This document shows, piece after piece, positions 51,973-60,705 of a stretch of 64,000 nucleotides of DNA (position 1 is the stretch's first letter; every line of letters starts with the position of its first letter). The notes under the pieces are model-generated. The model was not told the DNA's origin and searched no databases. It was given only the letters and a program-made list of their open reading frames with translations. This DNA is from Opitutaceae bacterium (GTDB taxonomy: Bacteria; Verrucomicrobiota; Verrucomicrobiia; Opitutales; Opitutaceae): positions 310,001 through 374,000 of the forward strand of contig JAIXWF010000013.1 in the NCBI GenBank assembly GCA_027482185.1. The letters are read 5' to 3'. Position numbers and translations under genes: made by a program.

Positions 51973-53189
51973 GCGGAGGTTTTCTTTTCCTTGGCTTCGC
52001 CGCCCTTGCTTTTGCCCTTGGGGCTGTCGGGGCCCTTGGCGCCGGCGGGCGACTTGATTTCGACGGCGCGGCCGGGGACGACGCGGAGCTGGCCGTCGAT
52101 CACGACCGTTTCGCCTTCCTTGAGTCCCTTGGAGATGACGGCGACGCCGTCGACCGTGCGTTCGACGGTGACGGGCCGGAGTTCGGCGATGCGTTCGGCG
52201 GAAACGACGAAGACATGCTGGCCGCTCTGGGAGGTCTGGATGGCGCTGGCGGCGACCGTGAGGACTTCGGGATTGGCGAGGGTCAGGGTGACGCCGGCGA
52301 ATTGGCCCGGCCAGAGGCGGTGGGCGGTGTTGGCGAAGGTGGCCTTGAGGCGGATGGTGCCGGTGGCGGAGTCGACGGTGTTGTCGACGAAGGTGAGTTC
52401 GCCGGTTTCCGGGGCTTCGCCGGCGCCGGGCGGCACGGCGGCGACGGGCAGGGTGCGTTCGCTGCGGGCGCGGTTGACGGCGGCGAGGTACTGCTGGGGC
52501 ACGCCGAAGGTGACGTAGATCGGGCTGACTTGATTGATGGTGACGAGGGCGCCGGAGTCGTTGGCGCGGACGAGGTCGCCTTCGTCGACGTTGAGGTTGC
52601 CGGTGCGGCCGGCGAAGGGCGCGCGGATCTGGGAGTACTCGAGCTGGAGCTTGGCGTTGGCGACTTTGGATTCGCCGGCCTGGACCTCGGCTTCGAGGGC
52701 GCGGGCGGTATCGGCCAGTTTTTCGATCTGTTCCTTGGCGACCGGGAGGTTGCGGTAGCGTTTGGCCTGGGAGGAGGCGGTCTCGAGTTGGACGCGGAGG
52801 CGCGTCAAGTCGGCCTCGGCCGTCTGGAGGGCGTTGCGGAAGGAGCGCGGGTCGATCTCGAAGAGGAGGTCGCCTTCCTTCACATCCTGGCCTTCCTGGA
52901 TGGCGATGCGGTGCAGGATGCCCGTGACCTGGGAGCGGAGGGTCGCTTGCTTGAGCGGTTCGACGCTGCCGATGGCGTCGACGATGAGGGGGACGTTCTT
53001 GCGTTGGACGGTGCCGACCAAGACGGGCGCGGCGCCGCCGCCGCCCTTGCCGGACTTGCCGCCCTTGGCGTTGCCGGCGCCGCCGGATCCGCCGGCGGCG
53101 GCATTTTCGCCGCAGCCGGCGAGGAGCCAAGGCAAAGTGGCGGCGAAAACGAAGGCGAGAGCGGGGCGCAGGCGACGGGAAGGCATCAT
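51969..53189 (-). CDS. RND efflux periplasmic adaptor lipoprotein
   Basis: 406 residues. Start at ATG 53189 (MMPSRRLRP), since the frame's first codon is a TTG and the nearby ATG gives a normal signal; lipobox LLAGC puts lipidated Cys at 26. A Gly/Lys-rich linker (about 30-55) precedes the membrane-fusion fold: VLVGTVQRKNVPLIV, IQEGQDVKEGDLLFEID (barrel-sandwich), a coiled hairpin (about 115-170), and SQIRAPFAGRTGNLNVDEGDLV. The C-terminal tail is again Lys/Gly-rich. It couples the permease to an outer-membrane channel encoded elsewhere. Confidence 0.92.
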   Translation of the reverse strand: MMPSRRLRPALAFVFAATLPWLLAGCGENAAAGGSGGAGNAKGGKSGKGGGGAAPVLVGTVQRKNVPLIVDAIGSVEPLKQATLRSQVTGILHRIAIQEGQDVKEGDLLFEIDPRSFRNALQTAEADLTRLRVQLETASSQAKRYRNLPVAKEQIEKLADTARALEAEVQAGESKVANAKLQLEYSQIRAPFAGRTGNLNVDEGDLVRANDSGALVTINQVSPIYVTFGVPQQYLAAVNRARSERTLPVAAVPPGAGEAPETGELTFVDNTVDSATGTIRLKATFANTAHRLWPGQFAGVTLTLANPEVLTVAASAIQTSQSGQHVFVVSAERIAELRPVTVERTVDGVAVISKGLKEGETVVIDGQLRVVPGRAVEIKSPAGAKGPDSPKGKSKGGEAKEKKTSA

Positions 53190-53350
53190 GGGCAAGGGAC
53201 GGAAGTAACCGAGCGGTGAGCGGCGAAGGGCGGTGTGGGCCGCCGACTTCCGGAGCCGCGAGTTGGGCCGCGCCGCACGGGTTTGTCAAAGGCGACGAGC
53301 AAGACGGGGCAAAATGCAAAACGTGATGGCGAAATCGGCCGCGTTTTTCG

Positions 53351-53375
53351 GGGTACCGGTGCGCCGGTCATACCC
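53351..53375 (+). promoter_or_regulatory. Hairpin in the serA leader
   Basis: ACCGG-TGCG-CCGGT is a perfect inverted repeat at 53355-53368, extended outward by GGGT and ACCC with a 3-base bulge (CAT). It lies 58 bases before the serA start, in a gap of about 240 bases without genes. It could be an operator or a leader hairpin. Confidence 0.35.
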
Positions 53376-53433
53376 GAAGCTTTTCCTTGCTTGCCCGGGG
53401 CGCGGGGATTTCCCTCGGAGCCATTTTTCTCCG

Positions 53434-55023
53434 ATGAAAGTCCTCGTTGCCGACAAGATCTCACCCAAGGGAGTCGCCTACCTGCGCCAGCAGCCGGGCC
53501 TTGAAGTGGTCGAGGCCTACGGCTCCTCTCCCGAAAAGGTGCTGGAACTGGTGAAGGACGTGCACGCGATCGCGGTGCGCTCCGAAACCAAGATCACGGC
53601 CGAGGTCTTCAAGGCCGCGCCCCTCCTCAAGGTCGTCGGCCGCGCCGGCGTCGGCGTGGACAACGTCGATGTCGAGGCCGCCACCAACCACGGCGTCGTC
53701 GTGATGAACACGCCCGCCGGCAACACTATCGCCACGGCCGAGCTCACGTTTACCCACATCCTCTGCGGCGCCCGCCCGGTGCCCCAAGCCGCCGCGTCGA
53801 TGAAGGCCGGCCAGTGGGACCGGAAGAGTTTCTCCGGCATCGAGCTCTTCAAGAAGACCCTCGGCATCGTCGGTCTCGGCCGCATCGGCGGCGAAGTTGC
53901 CAAACGCGCCCAGGCCTTCGGCATGCGCGTGCTCGCCTACGATCCCTACCTCGCGCCCAGCCGCGCCAAGGCCATGCAGGTCGAGGGCGTGACGCTCGAC
54001 GAATTGCTCAAGCAGTCCGACTACATCACGGTCCACATGCCGCTGACGGACGACACGAAGTACATGATCGACGAGGCGGCCTTCGAGAAGTGCAAGAAGG
54101 GCCTCCGCATCTTCAATTGCGCCCGCGGCGGCATCATCAAGGAAACCGCCCTCATCGCCGCCCTCAAGAGCGGCAAGGTCGCCGCCGCCGGCCTCGATGT
54201 GTTCGAGGACGAGCCGCTGGCGAAGGACAGCGAGTTCCGCGCCCTGCCCAACGTCGTCCTCACGCCGCACCTCGGCGCCTCGACCGCCGAGGCCCAGGAA
54301 TCCGTCGGCATCGAGATCGCCGAGCAGATTGCCGACGTGCTCAACGGCGGCGTGATCCGCAACGCCGTCAATGTTCCCTCGATCGATGCCGCCACCATGA
54401 AGGTGCTCGGGCCGTACCTCGACCTCGGCACCAAGCTCGGCACGCTCGTCCAGCAGATCGCGCCGGCCCAGATCGCGCAGCTGCGCATCACCTATTGGGG
54501 CAAGCTCGTCGACCTCGACGTCAACGCCGTCACCCGCTCCATCGAGCGCGGCTACCTCCGCCGGATCAGCGGCGAGGAAGTCAATTTCGTGAACGCCCCG
54601 GTTTTGATCGAGCGGCTCGGCGTCCGCGCCGAAGTCGTGAAGTCGACCGACGATTCCGGCTACTCGGAATTGATCCAGGTCGAGGCGATCACGCCGGACG
54701 GGAAAACGTTTTCCGCCGCCGGCACGCTCATCGGCAAGGGCAACCAGCCGCGCATCGTCAACATCAACGGCCGCGAGGTCGAAGTCGCCGCCGAAGGCAA
54801 ATTGCTCGTCCTCGAGAATCTCGACCAGCCGGGCATGGTCGGCGAGGTCGGCACCATCCTCGGCCAGGACAAGGTCAACATCGCCGACATGTCCCTCAGC
54901 CGCCTCACGCCGGGCGGCACCGCGTACATGGTCGTCCGCGTCGACACCGAGCCGAGCGAAAGCGCGCGCAAGGTGATCAAGAGCCACGCCGCCATCAAGC
55001 TGGCGAAGTTCGTGCAGCTCTGA
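53434..55023 (+). CDS. serA: D-3-phosphoglycerate dehydrogenase
   Basis: 529 residues, the long form with an allosteric domain and an ACT domain. SerA oxidises 3-phosphoglycerate for serine synthesis. Start at ATG 53434 (MKVLVADKISPKG). Substrate site VVGRAGVGVDNVDVEAAT (about 69-86), NAD motif GLGRIGGEVAKRAQAFG (about 148), catalytic Arg/Glu/His in FNCARGGII, DVFEDEPL and LTPHLGAST. The ACT domain with serine-binding loop ends the protein (ENLDQPGMVGEVG). 16 bases upstream of plsY. Confidence 0.95.
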   Translation: MKVLVADKISPKGVAYLRQQPGLEVVEAYGSSPEKVLELVKDVHAIAVRSETKITAEVFKAAPLLKVVGRAGVGVDNVDVEAATNHGVVVMNTPAGNTIATAELTFTHILCGARPVPQAAASMKAGQWDRKSFSGIELFKKTLGIVGLGRIGGEVAKRAQAFGMRVLAYDPYLAPSRAKAMQVEGVTLDELLKQSDYITVHMPLTDDTKYMIDEAAFEKCKKGLRIFNCARGGIIKETALIAALKSGKVAAAGLDVFEDEPLAKDSEFRALPNVVLTPHLGASTAEAQESVGIEIAEQIADVLNGGVIRNAVNVPSIDAATMKVLGPYLDLGTKLGTLVQQIAPAQIAQLRITYWGKLVDLDVNAVTRSIERGYLRRISGEEVNFVNAPVLIERLGVRAEVVKSTDDSGYSELIQVEAITPDGKTFSAAGTLIGKGNQPRIVNINGREVEVAAEGKLLVLENLDQPGMVGEVGTILGQDKVNIADMSLSRLTPGGTAYMVVRVDTEPSESARKVIKSHAAIKLAKFVQL

Positions 55024-55039
55024 GCTGCCGCCGATCGGG

Positions 55040-55672
55040 ATGACCACGCTCCTCCTCGCCGTTCTCGCCGGATACCTGCTGGGCGCCTTGCCCTTCGGGT
55101 ATCTCGTGGCGCGGGCGAAGGGCGTGAACATCTTCGAGGTCGGCTCCAAGAATCCCGGCGCGACCAACGTCCGCCGTGTCCTCGGCCACGGGCCGGGCAA
55201 CCTCGTGCTCTTCCTCGACGCGCTCAAGGGCGCGGTCGCCGCCGGGTGGCCGCGTTTCCTCGGGCCGATGGCGGAGATCGAAGGCGTGTGCGTCGCCGGC
55301 CTCGTCGCCGCGATCTTGGGCCACAGTTTCTCCTGCTTCACCGGTTTCAAGGGCGGCAAGAGCGTCGCCACCGGCGCCGGCGGTTTCCTCGTGCTGTTTC
55401 CCGCGGGCATGCTCGTCGGCCTCGTGGTGTTCGGCACGGCCGTCGGGCTGTCGCGGATGATTTCCCTCGGTTCGATGCTCGGCGCCGCGGCGCTGCCGAT
55501 CACGGCCCTCGTGCTGCAACGGTCGACGCTCCTCGTCAGCGTCGCCGCCGTCGTCGCCCTCTTCGTCATCCTCCGGCACCGCGCGAACATCTCGCGCATC
55601 CTCGCCGGCACCGAATCCAAGATCGGCCGCCCGGCCGCCGCGCCCGCCCCGGCGGACGCCCCGAAATCATGA
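55040..55672 (+). CDS. plsY: Glycerol-3-phosphate acyltransferase PlsY
   Basis: 210 residues, five membrane segments. PlsY transfers the acyl group of acyl phosphate to glycerol 3-phosphate, the first step of phosphatidate synthesis. Signature loops: GSKNPGATNVRRVLG (motif 1), GFKGGKSVATG (motif 2, phosphate loop) and a third Asn/Arg-containing loop near the end (RANISRILAGTE). It lies between serA (16-base gap) and hom (4-base overlap), so lipid and amino-acid synthesis share a transcript. Confidence 0.93.
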   Translation: MTTLLLAVLAGYLLGALPFGYLVARAKGVNIFEVGSKNPGATNVRRVLGHGPGNLVLFLDALKGAVAAGWPRFLGPMAEIEGVCVAGLVAAILGHSFSCFTGFKGGKSVATGAGGFLVLFPAGMLVGLVVFGTAVGLSRMISLGSMLGAAALPITALVLQRSTLLVSVAAVVALFVILRHRANISRILAGTESKIGRPAAAPAPADAPKS

Positions 55673-56991
55673 GCGATCGTCCCGTCCTCAACATCGGCCT
55701 CTGCGGCTTCGGCACCGTCGGCCAGGGCGTGTGGAAACACCTCTCCGCCAATCTGCCCGCCCTCGAATCGCGCCTCGGCGTGAAGCTCAACCTCGCCCGC
55801 GCCTCCGTCCGCGACCTGAAGAAGAAGCGCGGTGTCAAGGTCCCGGCCCGCGTCCTCACCGCCGATCCGCTCGCCATCGCCCGCGATCCCTCGATCCACA
55901 TCGTCTGCGAACTCATGGGCGGCACCACGGTGGCCCGCGAGGTCACGCTCGCGGCCCTCAAGCGCGGCGCCGTCGTCGTATCCGCCAACAAAGCCCTGAT
56001 CTGCGAACACGGCGCCGAGATCATCGCCGCGGCCCGCGCCCACGGCGGCCATTTCTTTTTCGAGGCCTCCGTGGCCGGCGGCATCCCGATCATCAAGGCC
56101 CTGCGCGAGGGTCTCGTCGCCAACCGTTTCACGCGGATCTACGGCATCCTCAACGGCACCTGCAATTACATCCTCACGCAGATGGAGGATCTCGACGCGC
56201 CGTACGCCGCCGTGCTCGCGGAAGCGAAACGGCTGGGCTACGCGGAAGCCGACGAATCCCTCGATGTCGACGGCTGGGACACCGCGCACAAGGCCTCCGT
56301 CCTCGCCTGGCTCGCCCACGGCGTCTGGGTCCGCACCGACCAGATGATCGTCGAGGGCATTTCCCGGATCACGCCGACCGACTTCAAGATCGCGTCGACG
56401 CTCGGCTTCGGGATCAAGCTGCTCGCCGTCATCACGCGCGACTTCGCGAAGAACGAACTCTCCGTCCGCGTCCACCCGACGCTCCTGCCCGAGGGCAACG
56501 TCGTCGCCAACGTCAGCGGCGTGTTCAACGCCGTGTCGGTCACGGGCGACGTCGTCGGCACCACGTTCTACAGCGGCCGCGGCGCGGGCCAGGACGCCAC
56601 GGCGAGCGCCGTGATCAGCGACATCGCCGACGCCGCCTCGCTGCTCAAGCACGGCAAGGGCGGGCATTTGCTCGGCGAGATTTCATCGGGGCCGGAAGCA
56701 ACCTGCCGGCTCGCGCCGCCCGAGAGCATCCGTTCGCGCTATTATCTCCGCCTCACGGTGAAGGACGAACCCGGCGTGCTCGCCCGCGTCGCCTCGGTGA
56801 TGGCGAAACACAAAGTTTCGATCGCGAGCGTGATCCAGACCCCGGCCGAGCGCCCGGGCGCGGCGTCGCTCGTGCTCACCACCCACGAAAGCAACGAGCG
56901 CGCGATCGGCGCGACGCTCCGCCGCCTCCGCGCCCTCGGCGCCGTGCTCGACGACCCCGTGCTGCTCCGGATCGGGGACTTCGAGCGCTAG
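55669..56991 (+). CDS. hom: Homoserine dehydrogenase
   Basis: 440 residues. NAD(P) motif GLCGFGTVGQGVW (9-21), VSANKALI, FEASVAGGIPII, ILNGTCNYILTQM, and KGWDT-like VDGWDTAHKASVLAWL are all present, ending in an ACT domain (VKDEPGVLARVASVMAKH) for threonine feedback. It reduces aspartate semialdehyde to homoserine. The ATG 55669 overlaps the plsY stop (ATGA). Confidence 0.95.
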   Translation: MSDRPVLNIGLCGFGTVGQGVWKHLSANLPALESRLGVKLNLARASVRDLKKKRGVKVPARVLTADPLAIARDPSIHIVCELMGGTTVAREVTLAALKRGAVVVSANKALICEHGAEIIAAARAHGGHFFFEASVAGGIPIIKALREGLVANRFTRIYGILNGTCNYILTQMEDLDAPYAAVLAEAKRLGYAEADESLDVDGWDTAHKASVLAWLAHGVWVRTDQMIVEGISRITPTDFKIASTLGFGIKLLAVITRDFAKNELSVRVHPTLLPEGNVVANVSGVFNAVSVTGDVVGTTFYSGRGAGQDATASAVISDIADAASLLKHGKGGHLLGEISSGPEATCRLAPPESIRSRYYLRLTVKDEPGVLARVASVMAKHKVSIASVIQTPAERPGAASLVLTTHESNERAIGATLRRLRALGAVLDDPVLLRIGDFER

Positions 56992-56993
56992 AT

Positions 56994-57093
56994 GAGTTGA
57001 GAGCTGAGGGTTGAGAGTTGAGAGATCCGATCTTTCAACTTCCGGCTCCGCTCTCATCTCCGGTGCTCTCAACTCTCAGCTCTCAACTCTCAA
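56994..57093. repeat. Inverted heptamer arrays between hom and lysC
   Basis: GAGTTGA, GAGCTGA, GGGTTGA, GAGTTGA (56994-57021) face CTCTCAA, CTCTCAG, CTCTCAA, CTCTCAA (57066-57093). The two arrays are approximately complementary and could fold into a long stem with a loop of about 44 bases. The left array starts 3 bases after the hom stop and the right one ends 9 bases before the lysC start. Confidence 0.75.
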
Positions 57094-57102
57094 CCCTCTC
57101 CC

Positions 57103-58317
57103 ATGGCCCGCATCGTCCAAAAATATGGCGGCACCTCCGTCGGTGACGTCGACCGCATCAAGAACGTCGCCCGCCGCATCAAGGAAATCCGCGACGCCGG
57201 CAACGAACTCGTCGTCGTCGTGTCGGCCCGCGCCGGCGTGACCAACGAGCTCATCGCCCGCGCCAAAGCCGTTTGCCCGATGCCGAGCGAGCGCGAGATG
57301 GACCAGCTCCTCTCGATCGGCGAACAGGAGACGATCGCCCTCACCGCCATGGCCCTCCACGGCATCGGCGTCGAGGCCGTCAGCTACACCGGCGCCCAGG
57401 CCGGCATCTTCACCGACAAGGTCCACACCAAGGCGAAGATCAAAACCATCAACGCCGCGCCCCTCGAGAAAGACCTCGAGTCCGGCAAGGTCATCATCGT
57501 CGCCGGCTTCCAGGGCATCAACGACGACGGCCAGATCACGACCCTCGGCCGCGGCGGCTCCGACCTCACCGCCATCGCCCTCGCCGCCGCGATCAAAGCC
57601 GACAAGTGCGAGATCTACACCGACGTCGACGGCGTCTACACCGCCGACCCGCGCGTCGTGAAAGACGCGAAGAAACTCTCGGAAATCAGCTACGACGAAA
57701 TGCTCGAGCTGGCCTCCCTCGGCTCGAAGGTCATGCAGACCCGCTCCGTCGAGTTCGCCTCGAAGTACGACGTCGTTTTCGAAGTCCGCTCCTCTTTTAA
57801 CAACAACCCAGGAACCATCGTGAAACAGGAAGTCGCTTACATGGAAAAGGTACTCGTCCGCGGCGTCGCAGTGGACAAGGACCAGGCCAAGGTCGTCGTC
57901 AGCAACATCGCCGACAAGCCCGGCACCGCCGCGACCGTCTTCAAGGCCCTCGCGAACGCCAACATCAACGTCGACATGATCGTGCAGAACGTCGGCCGCC
58001 AGGGCGTGGCCAACCTCACGTTCACGGTGCCGCTGTCCGAGAAGGACAAGGCCGTCGCCGCCCTCGCGCCCGCGCTCAAGGAAGTCGGCGGCGAAGCGAC
58101 GTTCGACGAGGCCATCGCCAAGCTGTCCGTCGTCGGCGTCGGCATGCGCACGCACAGCGGCGTGGCCGCCACGCTCTTCGACGCCCTGGCCAAGGCCGGC
58201 GTGAACCTCGAGCTCATCAGCACCTCGGAGATCAAGATCTCCGTCGTGATCGCCAAGGCTCAGGCCGACGAGGCCGCCCGCGTCGTGCACAAGGCCTTCG
58301 GGTTGGAGAATCTGTGA
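57103..58317 (+). CDS. lysC: Aspartate kinase
   Basis: 404 residues. Phosphorylates aspartate, the entry step for lysine, threonine and methionine. N-terminal KYGGTSVGDVDRI, then GFQGINDDGQITTLGRGGSDLTAI and YTDVDGVYTADPR (the kinase core), then two ACT domains (about 260-404) for feedback. Inside the gene, GTG 57820 and ATG 57841 are in frame, each preceded by AGGA, and sit just before the regulatory half, like the internal start that makes the beta subunit of alpha2beta2 aspartate kinases. The DNA there (57790-57850) is AT-richer than its surroundings. Confidence 0.95.
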   Translation: MARIVQKYGGTSVGDVDRIKNVARRIKEIRDAGNELVVVVSARAGVTNELIARAKAVCPMPSEREMDQLLSIGEQETIALTAMALHGIGVEAVSYTGAQAGIFTDKVHTKAKIKTINAAPLEKDLESGKVIIVAGFQGINDDGQITTLGRGGSDLTAIALAAAIKADKCEIYTDVDGVYTADPRVVKDAKKLSEISYDEMLELASLGSKVMQTRSVEFASKYDVVFEVRSSFNNNPGTIVKQEVAYMEKVLVRGVAVDKDQAKVVVSNIADKPGTAATVFKALANANINVDMIVQNVGRQGVANLTFTVPLSEKDKAVAALAPALKEVGGEATFDEAIAKLSVVGVGMRTHSGVAATLFDALAKAGVNLELISTSEIKISVVIAKAQADEAARVVHKAFGLENL

Positions 58318-58322
58318 TTCCC

Positions 58323-58401
58323 GGTAGCGAGTAGTGGGTAGCGAGTAGCGGGCATGCTTCGAGTGCCTGCTACTCGCTGCCCGCTACCCGCTACTCGCTA
58401 C
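58323..58401. repeat. Heptamer hairpin between lysC and thrC
   Basis: GGTAGCG, AGTAGTG, GGTAGCG, AGTAGCG (58323-58350) are followed after a short loop by CTGCTAC, TCGCTGC, CCGCTAC, CCGCTAC, TCGCTAC (58367-58401). Outer bases pair over about 20 positions with one wobble. It fills nearly the entire gap between the two genes of the threonine pathway. Confidence 0.8.
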
Positions 58402-58406
58402 TTTCG

Positions 58407-59771
58407 ATGAAGTTCCTTTCCACCCGGGGCCAGACCCCGCCGCTCGGGTTTTCCGATGCCGTCGCCACCGGGCTCGCGCCCGACGGCGGCCTGTATCTGC
58501 CGGAAACCCTGCCGGATTTCTCCGGCCGCCTCGCGGCGTTCGAGAAACTCTCCTACGCGGAGCTGTGCTTCGAGTTCCTCCGCGTTTTCGCGACCGACAT
58601 CCCGGCCGAGACGCTGCGGTCGATCGTCGCCGCGAGCTACACGCGCTTCAGCGACCCGGCGATCGCGCCGCTCAAGCCCCTCGCGAAAAACCTCTACGTC
58701 CTCGAGCTCTTCCACGGGCCCACGCTCGCGTTCAAGGACTTCGCCCTCCAGCTGCTGGGCAACCTCTACGCCCACCAGTGCCAGGTGCGTAGCCAGACGA
58801 TCAACGTCCTCGGCGCCACGTCGGGCGACACCGGCGCCGCCGCGATCCACGGCCTGATCGGCCGGCCCGGCACCGCCATCTTCATCACCTATCCCGACGG
58901 CCGCGTCTCGCCGCTGCAGGAGCGCCAGATGGCGTGCACCGGCGCGGACAACGTCTTCGCCCTCGCGGTCGACGGCACCTTCGACGACGCGCAGGCCGCG
59001 CTGAAGGAAATCTTCGCGGACCAGGAATTCCGCACGCGGCACCGCCTCTCCGCCGTCAATTCCATCAACCTCGCGCGCGTCCTCGCGCAGTGCGTGTACT
59101 ATCTGTACGCGTGGTTGAAACTGCCGGCGGCCGAGCGCGGCAACGTCGAGTTCGTCGTGCCCACGGGCAATTTCGGCAACGTGCTCGCCGGCTGGATGCT
59201 CCAGAAAATGGGCGTGCCGATCCGCGGTTTCCGCGTCGCCACGAACCAGAACGACATCCTCCACCGCCTTTTCACGACGGGCGAGTACCGCGTCGGCGAC
59301 GTGCTCCCGAGCCTTGCGCCGTCGATGGACATCCAGGTCGCCTCGAACTTCGAGCGCTTCATCTGGTTCGCCGTCGGCCGCGACCCGGAGAAAGTCCGCG
59401 CCGTGATGGCGGAGTTCAAACGCACGGGCGCGTACCGGTTCGAGAATTTCAACCGCGACACCTTCAGCGCCTCGCGCACGACGGATGCGGAAATCGCGGC
59501 GATCATCGCCCGCGTGTATCACGAGTACGGCTACATCGCCGACCCGCACACGGCCTGCGGCTTCAAGGAACTCGCGACCGACCGCGTCAACGTCGTGCTC
59601 TCGACCGCGAGCCCCGCGAAGTTTCCCGACACGATCAAGGCCGCGATCGGCGTCGAGCCGACGCACCCGAGCCTCGAAGTCCTCAAGACCAAGCCGATCG
59701 TGAAGCACCGCATTCCCGCCACGCCGGCGGCGATCCGAGCGTTCATCGAGGCTCGTGCGGTGGGGAGATAA
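58407..59771 (+). CDS. thrC: Threonine synthase
   Basis: 454 residues, the long class I form. Uses PLP to convert O-phosphohomoserine to threonine. MKFLSTRGQTPPLGFSDAV and GLAPDGGLYLPE start the protein, the PLP lysine is Lys110 in LAFKDFALQ, the phosphate loop ATSGDTGAAA follows, and VPTGNFGNVLAGW and ADPHTACG complete the site. It is the last gene of the serA-plsY-hom-lysC-thrC group. Confidence 0.95.
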   Translation: MKFLSTRGQTPPLGFSDAVATGLAPDGGLYLPETLPDFSGRLAAFEKLSYAELCFEFLRVFATDIPAETLRSIVAASYTRFSDPAIAPLKPLAKNLYVLELFHGPTLAFKDFALQLLGNLYAHQCQVRSQTINVLGATSGDTGAAAIHGLIGRPGTAIFITYPDGRVSPLQERQMACTGADNVFALAVDGTFDDAQAALKEIFADQEFRTRHRLSAVNSINLARVLAQCVYYLYAWLKLPAAERGNVEFVVPTGNFGNVLAGWMLQKMGVPIRGFRVATNQNDILHRLFTTGEYRVGDVLPSLAPSMDIQVASNFERFIWFAVGRDPEKVRAVMAEFKRTGAYRFENFNRDTFSASRTTDAEIAAIIARVYHEYGYIADPHTACGFKELATDRVNVVLSTASPAKFPDTIKAAIGVEPTHPSLEVLKTKPIVKHRIPATPAAIRAFIEARAVGR

Positions 59772-59780
59772 AGACCAAGG

Positions 59781-59828
59781 CAGGGGACAGGAAGGACAGG
59801 ACGGGGGTGGAGGATGAACAGGACAACA
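59781..59828. repeat. Partial ACAGGA repeat arm
   Basis: GGGGACAGGAAGGACAGGAC and GGATGAACAGGACAA words (left arm of the bipartite repeat) appear alone, without the TCCTGT right arm, in the gap after thrC. It may be a decayed copy. Confidence 0.6.
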
Positions 59829-59861
59829 AAGCCTTGGGCGCGTCGGTAGCTGAGGTCCGGC

Positions 59862-59889
59862 CTTTCAACTTTCACTTTTCAACTTTCAA
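59862..59889. repeat. Heptamer array (CTTTCAA) at the end of the phosphodiesterase gene
   Basis: Units CTTTCAA, CTTTCAC, TTTTCAA, CTTTCAA. The last unit overlaps the stop codon (59886-59888, minus strand) of the neighbouring gene. It continues into an 11-bp perfect GC palindrome at 59892-59915. Confidence 0.8.
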
Positions 59890-60698
59890 CCGCGGGCCGC
59901 GCCCGCGCGGCCCGCCAAGAATACCTGCAGGCGCGCGAGGTCGTCGACGTTGAGCAGGTCGACGCCTTGGTCGAGCAGCCAGGCCCAGACGCGTTCGGTC
60001 TGCGGTGCGGCCCAGAGGCGTACCTTTTTGCCCTCGGCGTGGGCGTCGCGGACGAGGGTCCTGAGGCGGGTGGTTTCCTCGGGCGAAGGATCGCCTTCGC
60101 CGCGCCACGCGAGCACTTTGCCGTAGGCGACGCTGACGACGGGGCACACGTTGGCCGGAATGCCCAGGCCCAGTTCCTCGGGTGTGGCGTCGAGGGCAAC
60201 GGGCGCCTGCGGGTCCGACAAAATGGCGTAGAACGGACGCGCCTTGCCGCCGGAAATGAAGATCGTCACCGGGCCGCCGCGGCCGGTGGCCGGATGGCGG
60301 AGCAAGTCGCGGAACGGCTCCAGTTCCTCGCGCAGGCGCGCATACGTTGCCGGGCCGCCGGTCTTGAAATCGATCATCAGGTAGAACGGACCGTCGTAGC
60401 CGGGATAAACGCGGCCGCCATTGGCTTTGATCCGGGCGGCGAGCGGCTCGAGGTAGAGCTTGGTCAGCGTGCGCGCGGGATCGAGGGTCTTGGGCCGGTT
60501 GTGCGCGACGTGCAATTGGCCCGCGATCAGGAACACGTCGGCCTCGATGGAAACGAAACCGTGGTCGAGCGCGTCGAGCAGCGGCCGTGCGTGTTCGTAG
60601 TCGTTGTGCGCGTGCGCCTGCGGCAAAGGGGTCGCGGCGCGCGAGGCGGAAAGGCAGAGGCAGACGAGCAGCGCGCAGAGGAGGGGCTGGGGAGACAT
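59886..60698 (-). CDS. Secreted PI-PLC-like phosphodiesterase (AIM6/GDPD-like)
   Basis: 270 residues. Signal peptide to about 22. The catalytic barrel motifs are AHAHNDYEHARPLLDALDHGF (His29, His31), SIEADVFL (Glu52, Asp54) and LHVAHN (His63, His66), with LMIDFKTGG in the middle, as in glycerophosphodiester and AIM6-like phosphodiesterases. The start is ATG 60698. The final codons (AARG and the stop) are made by a GC palindrome and heptamer array, so the C-terminus may have been extended by repeat DNA. Substrate unknown. Confidence 0.8.
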   Translation of the reverse strand: MSPQPLLCALLVCLCLSASRAATPLPQAHAHNDYEHARPLLDALDHGFVSIEADVFLIAGQLHVAHNRPKTLDPARTLTKLYLEPLAARIKANGGRVYPGYDGPFYLMIDFKTGGPATYARLREELEPFRDLLRHPATGRGGPVTIFISGGKARPFYAILSDPQAPVALDATPEELGLGIPANVCPVVSVAYGKVLAWRGEGDPSPEETTRLRTLVRDAHAEGKKVRLWAAPQTERVWAWLLDQGVDLLNVDDLARLQVFLAGRAGAARG

Positions 60699-60705
60699 GG
60701 GCGGA

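Noticed and set aside
48787-53319. A 1510-codon frame fusing the RND permease to upstream sequence
   Set aside because: The first 449 codons are shadow of the adaptor gene; the permease starts at 51972 in an ATGA overlap.
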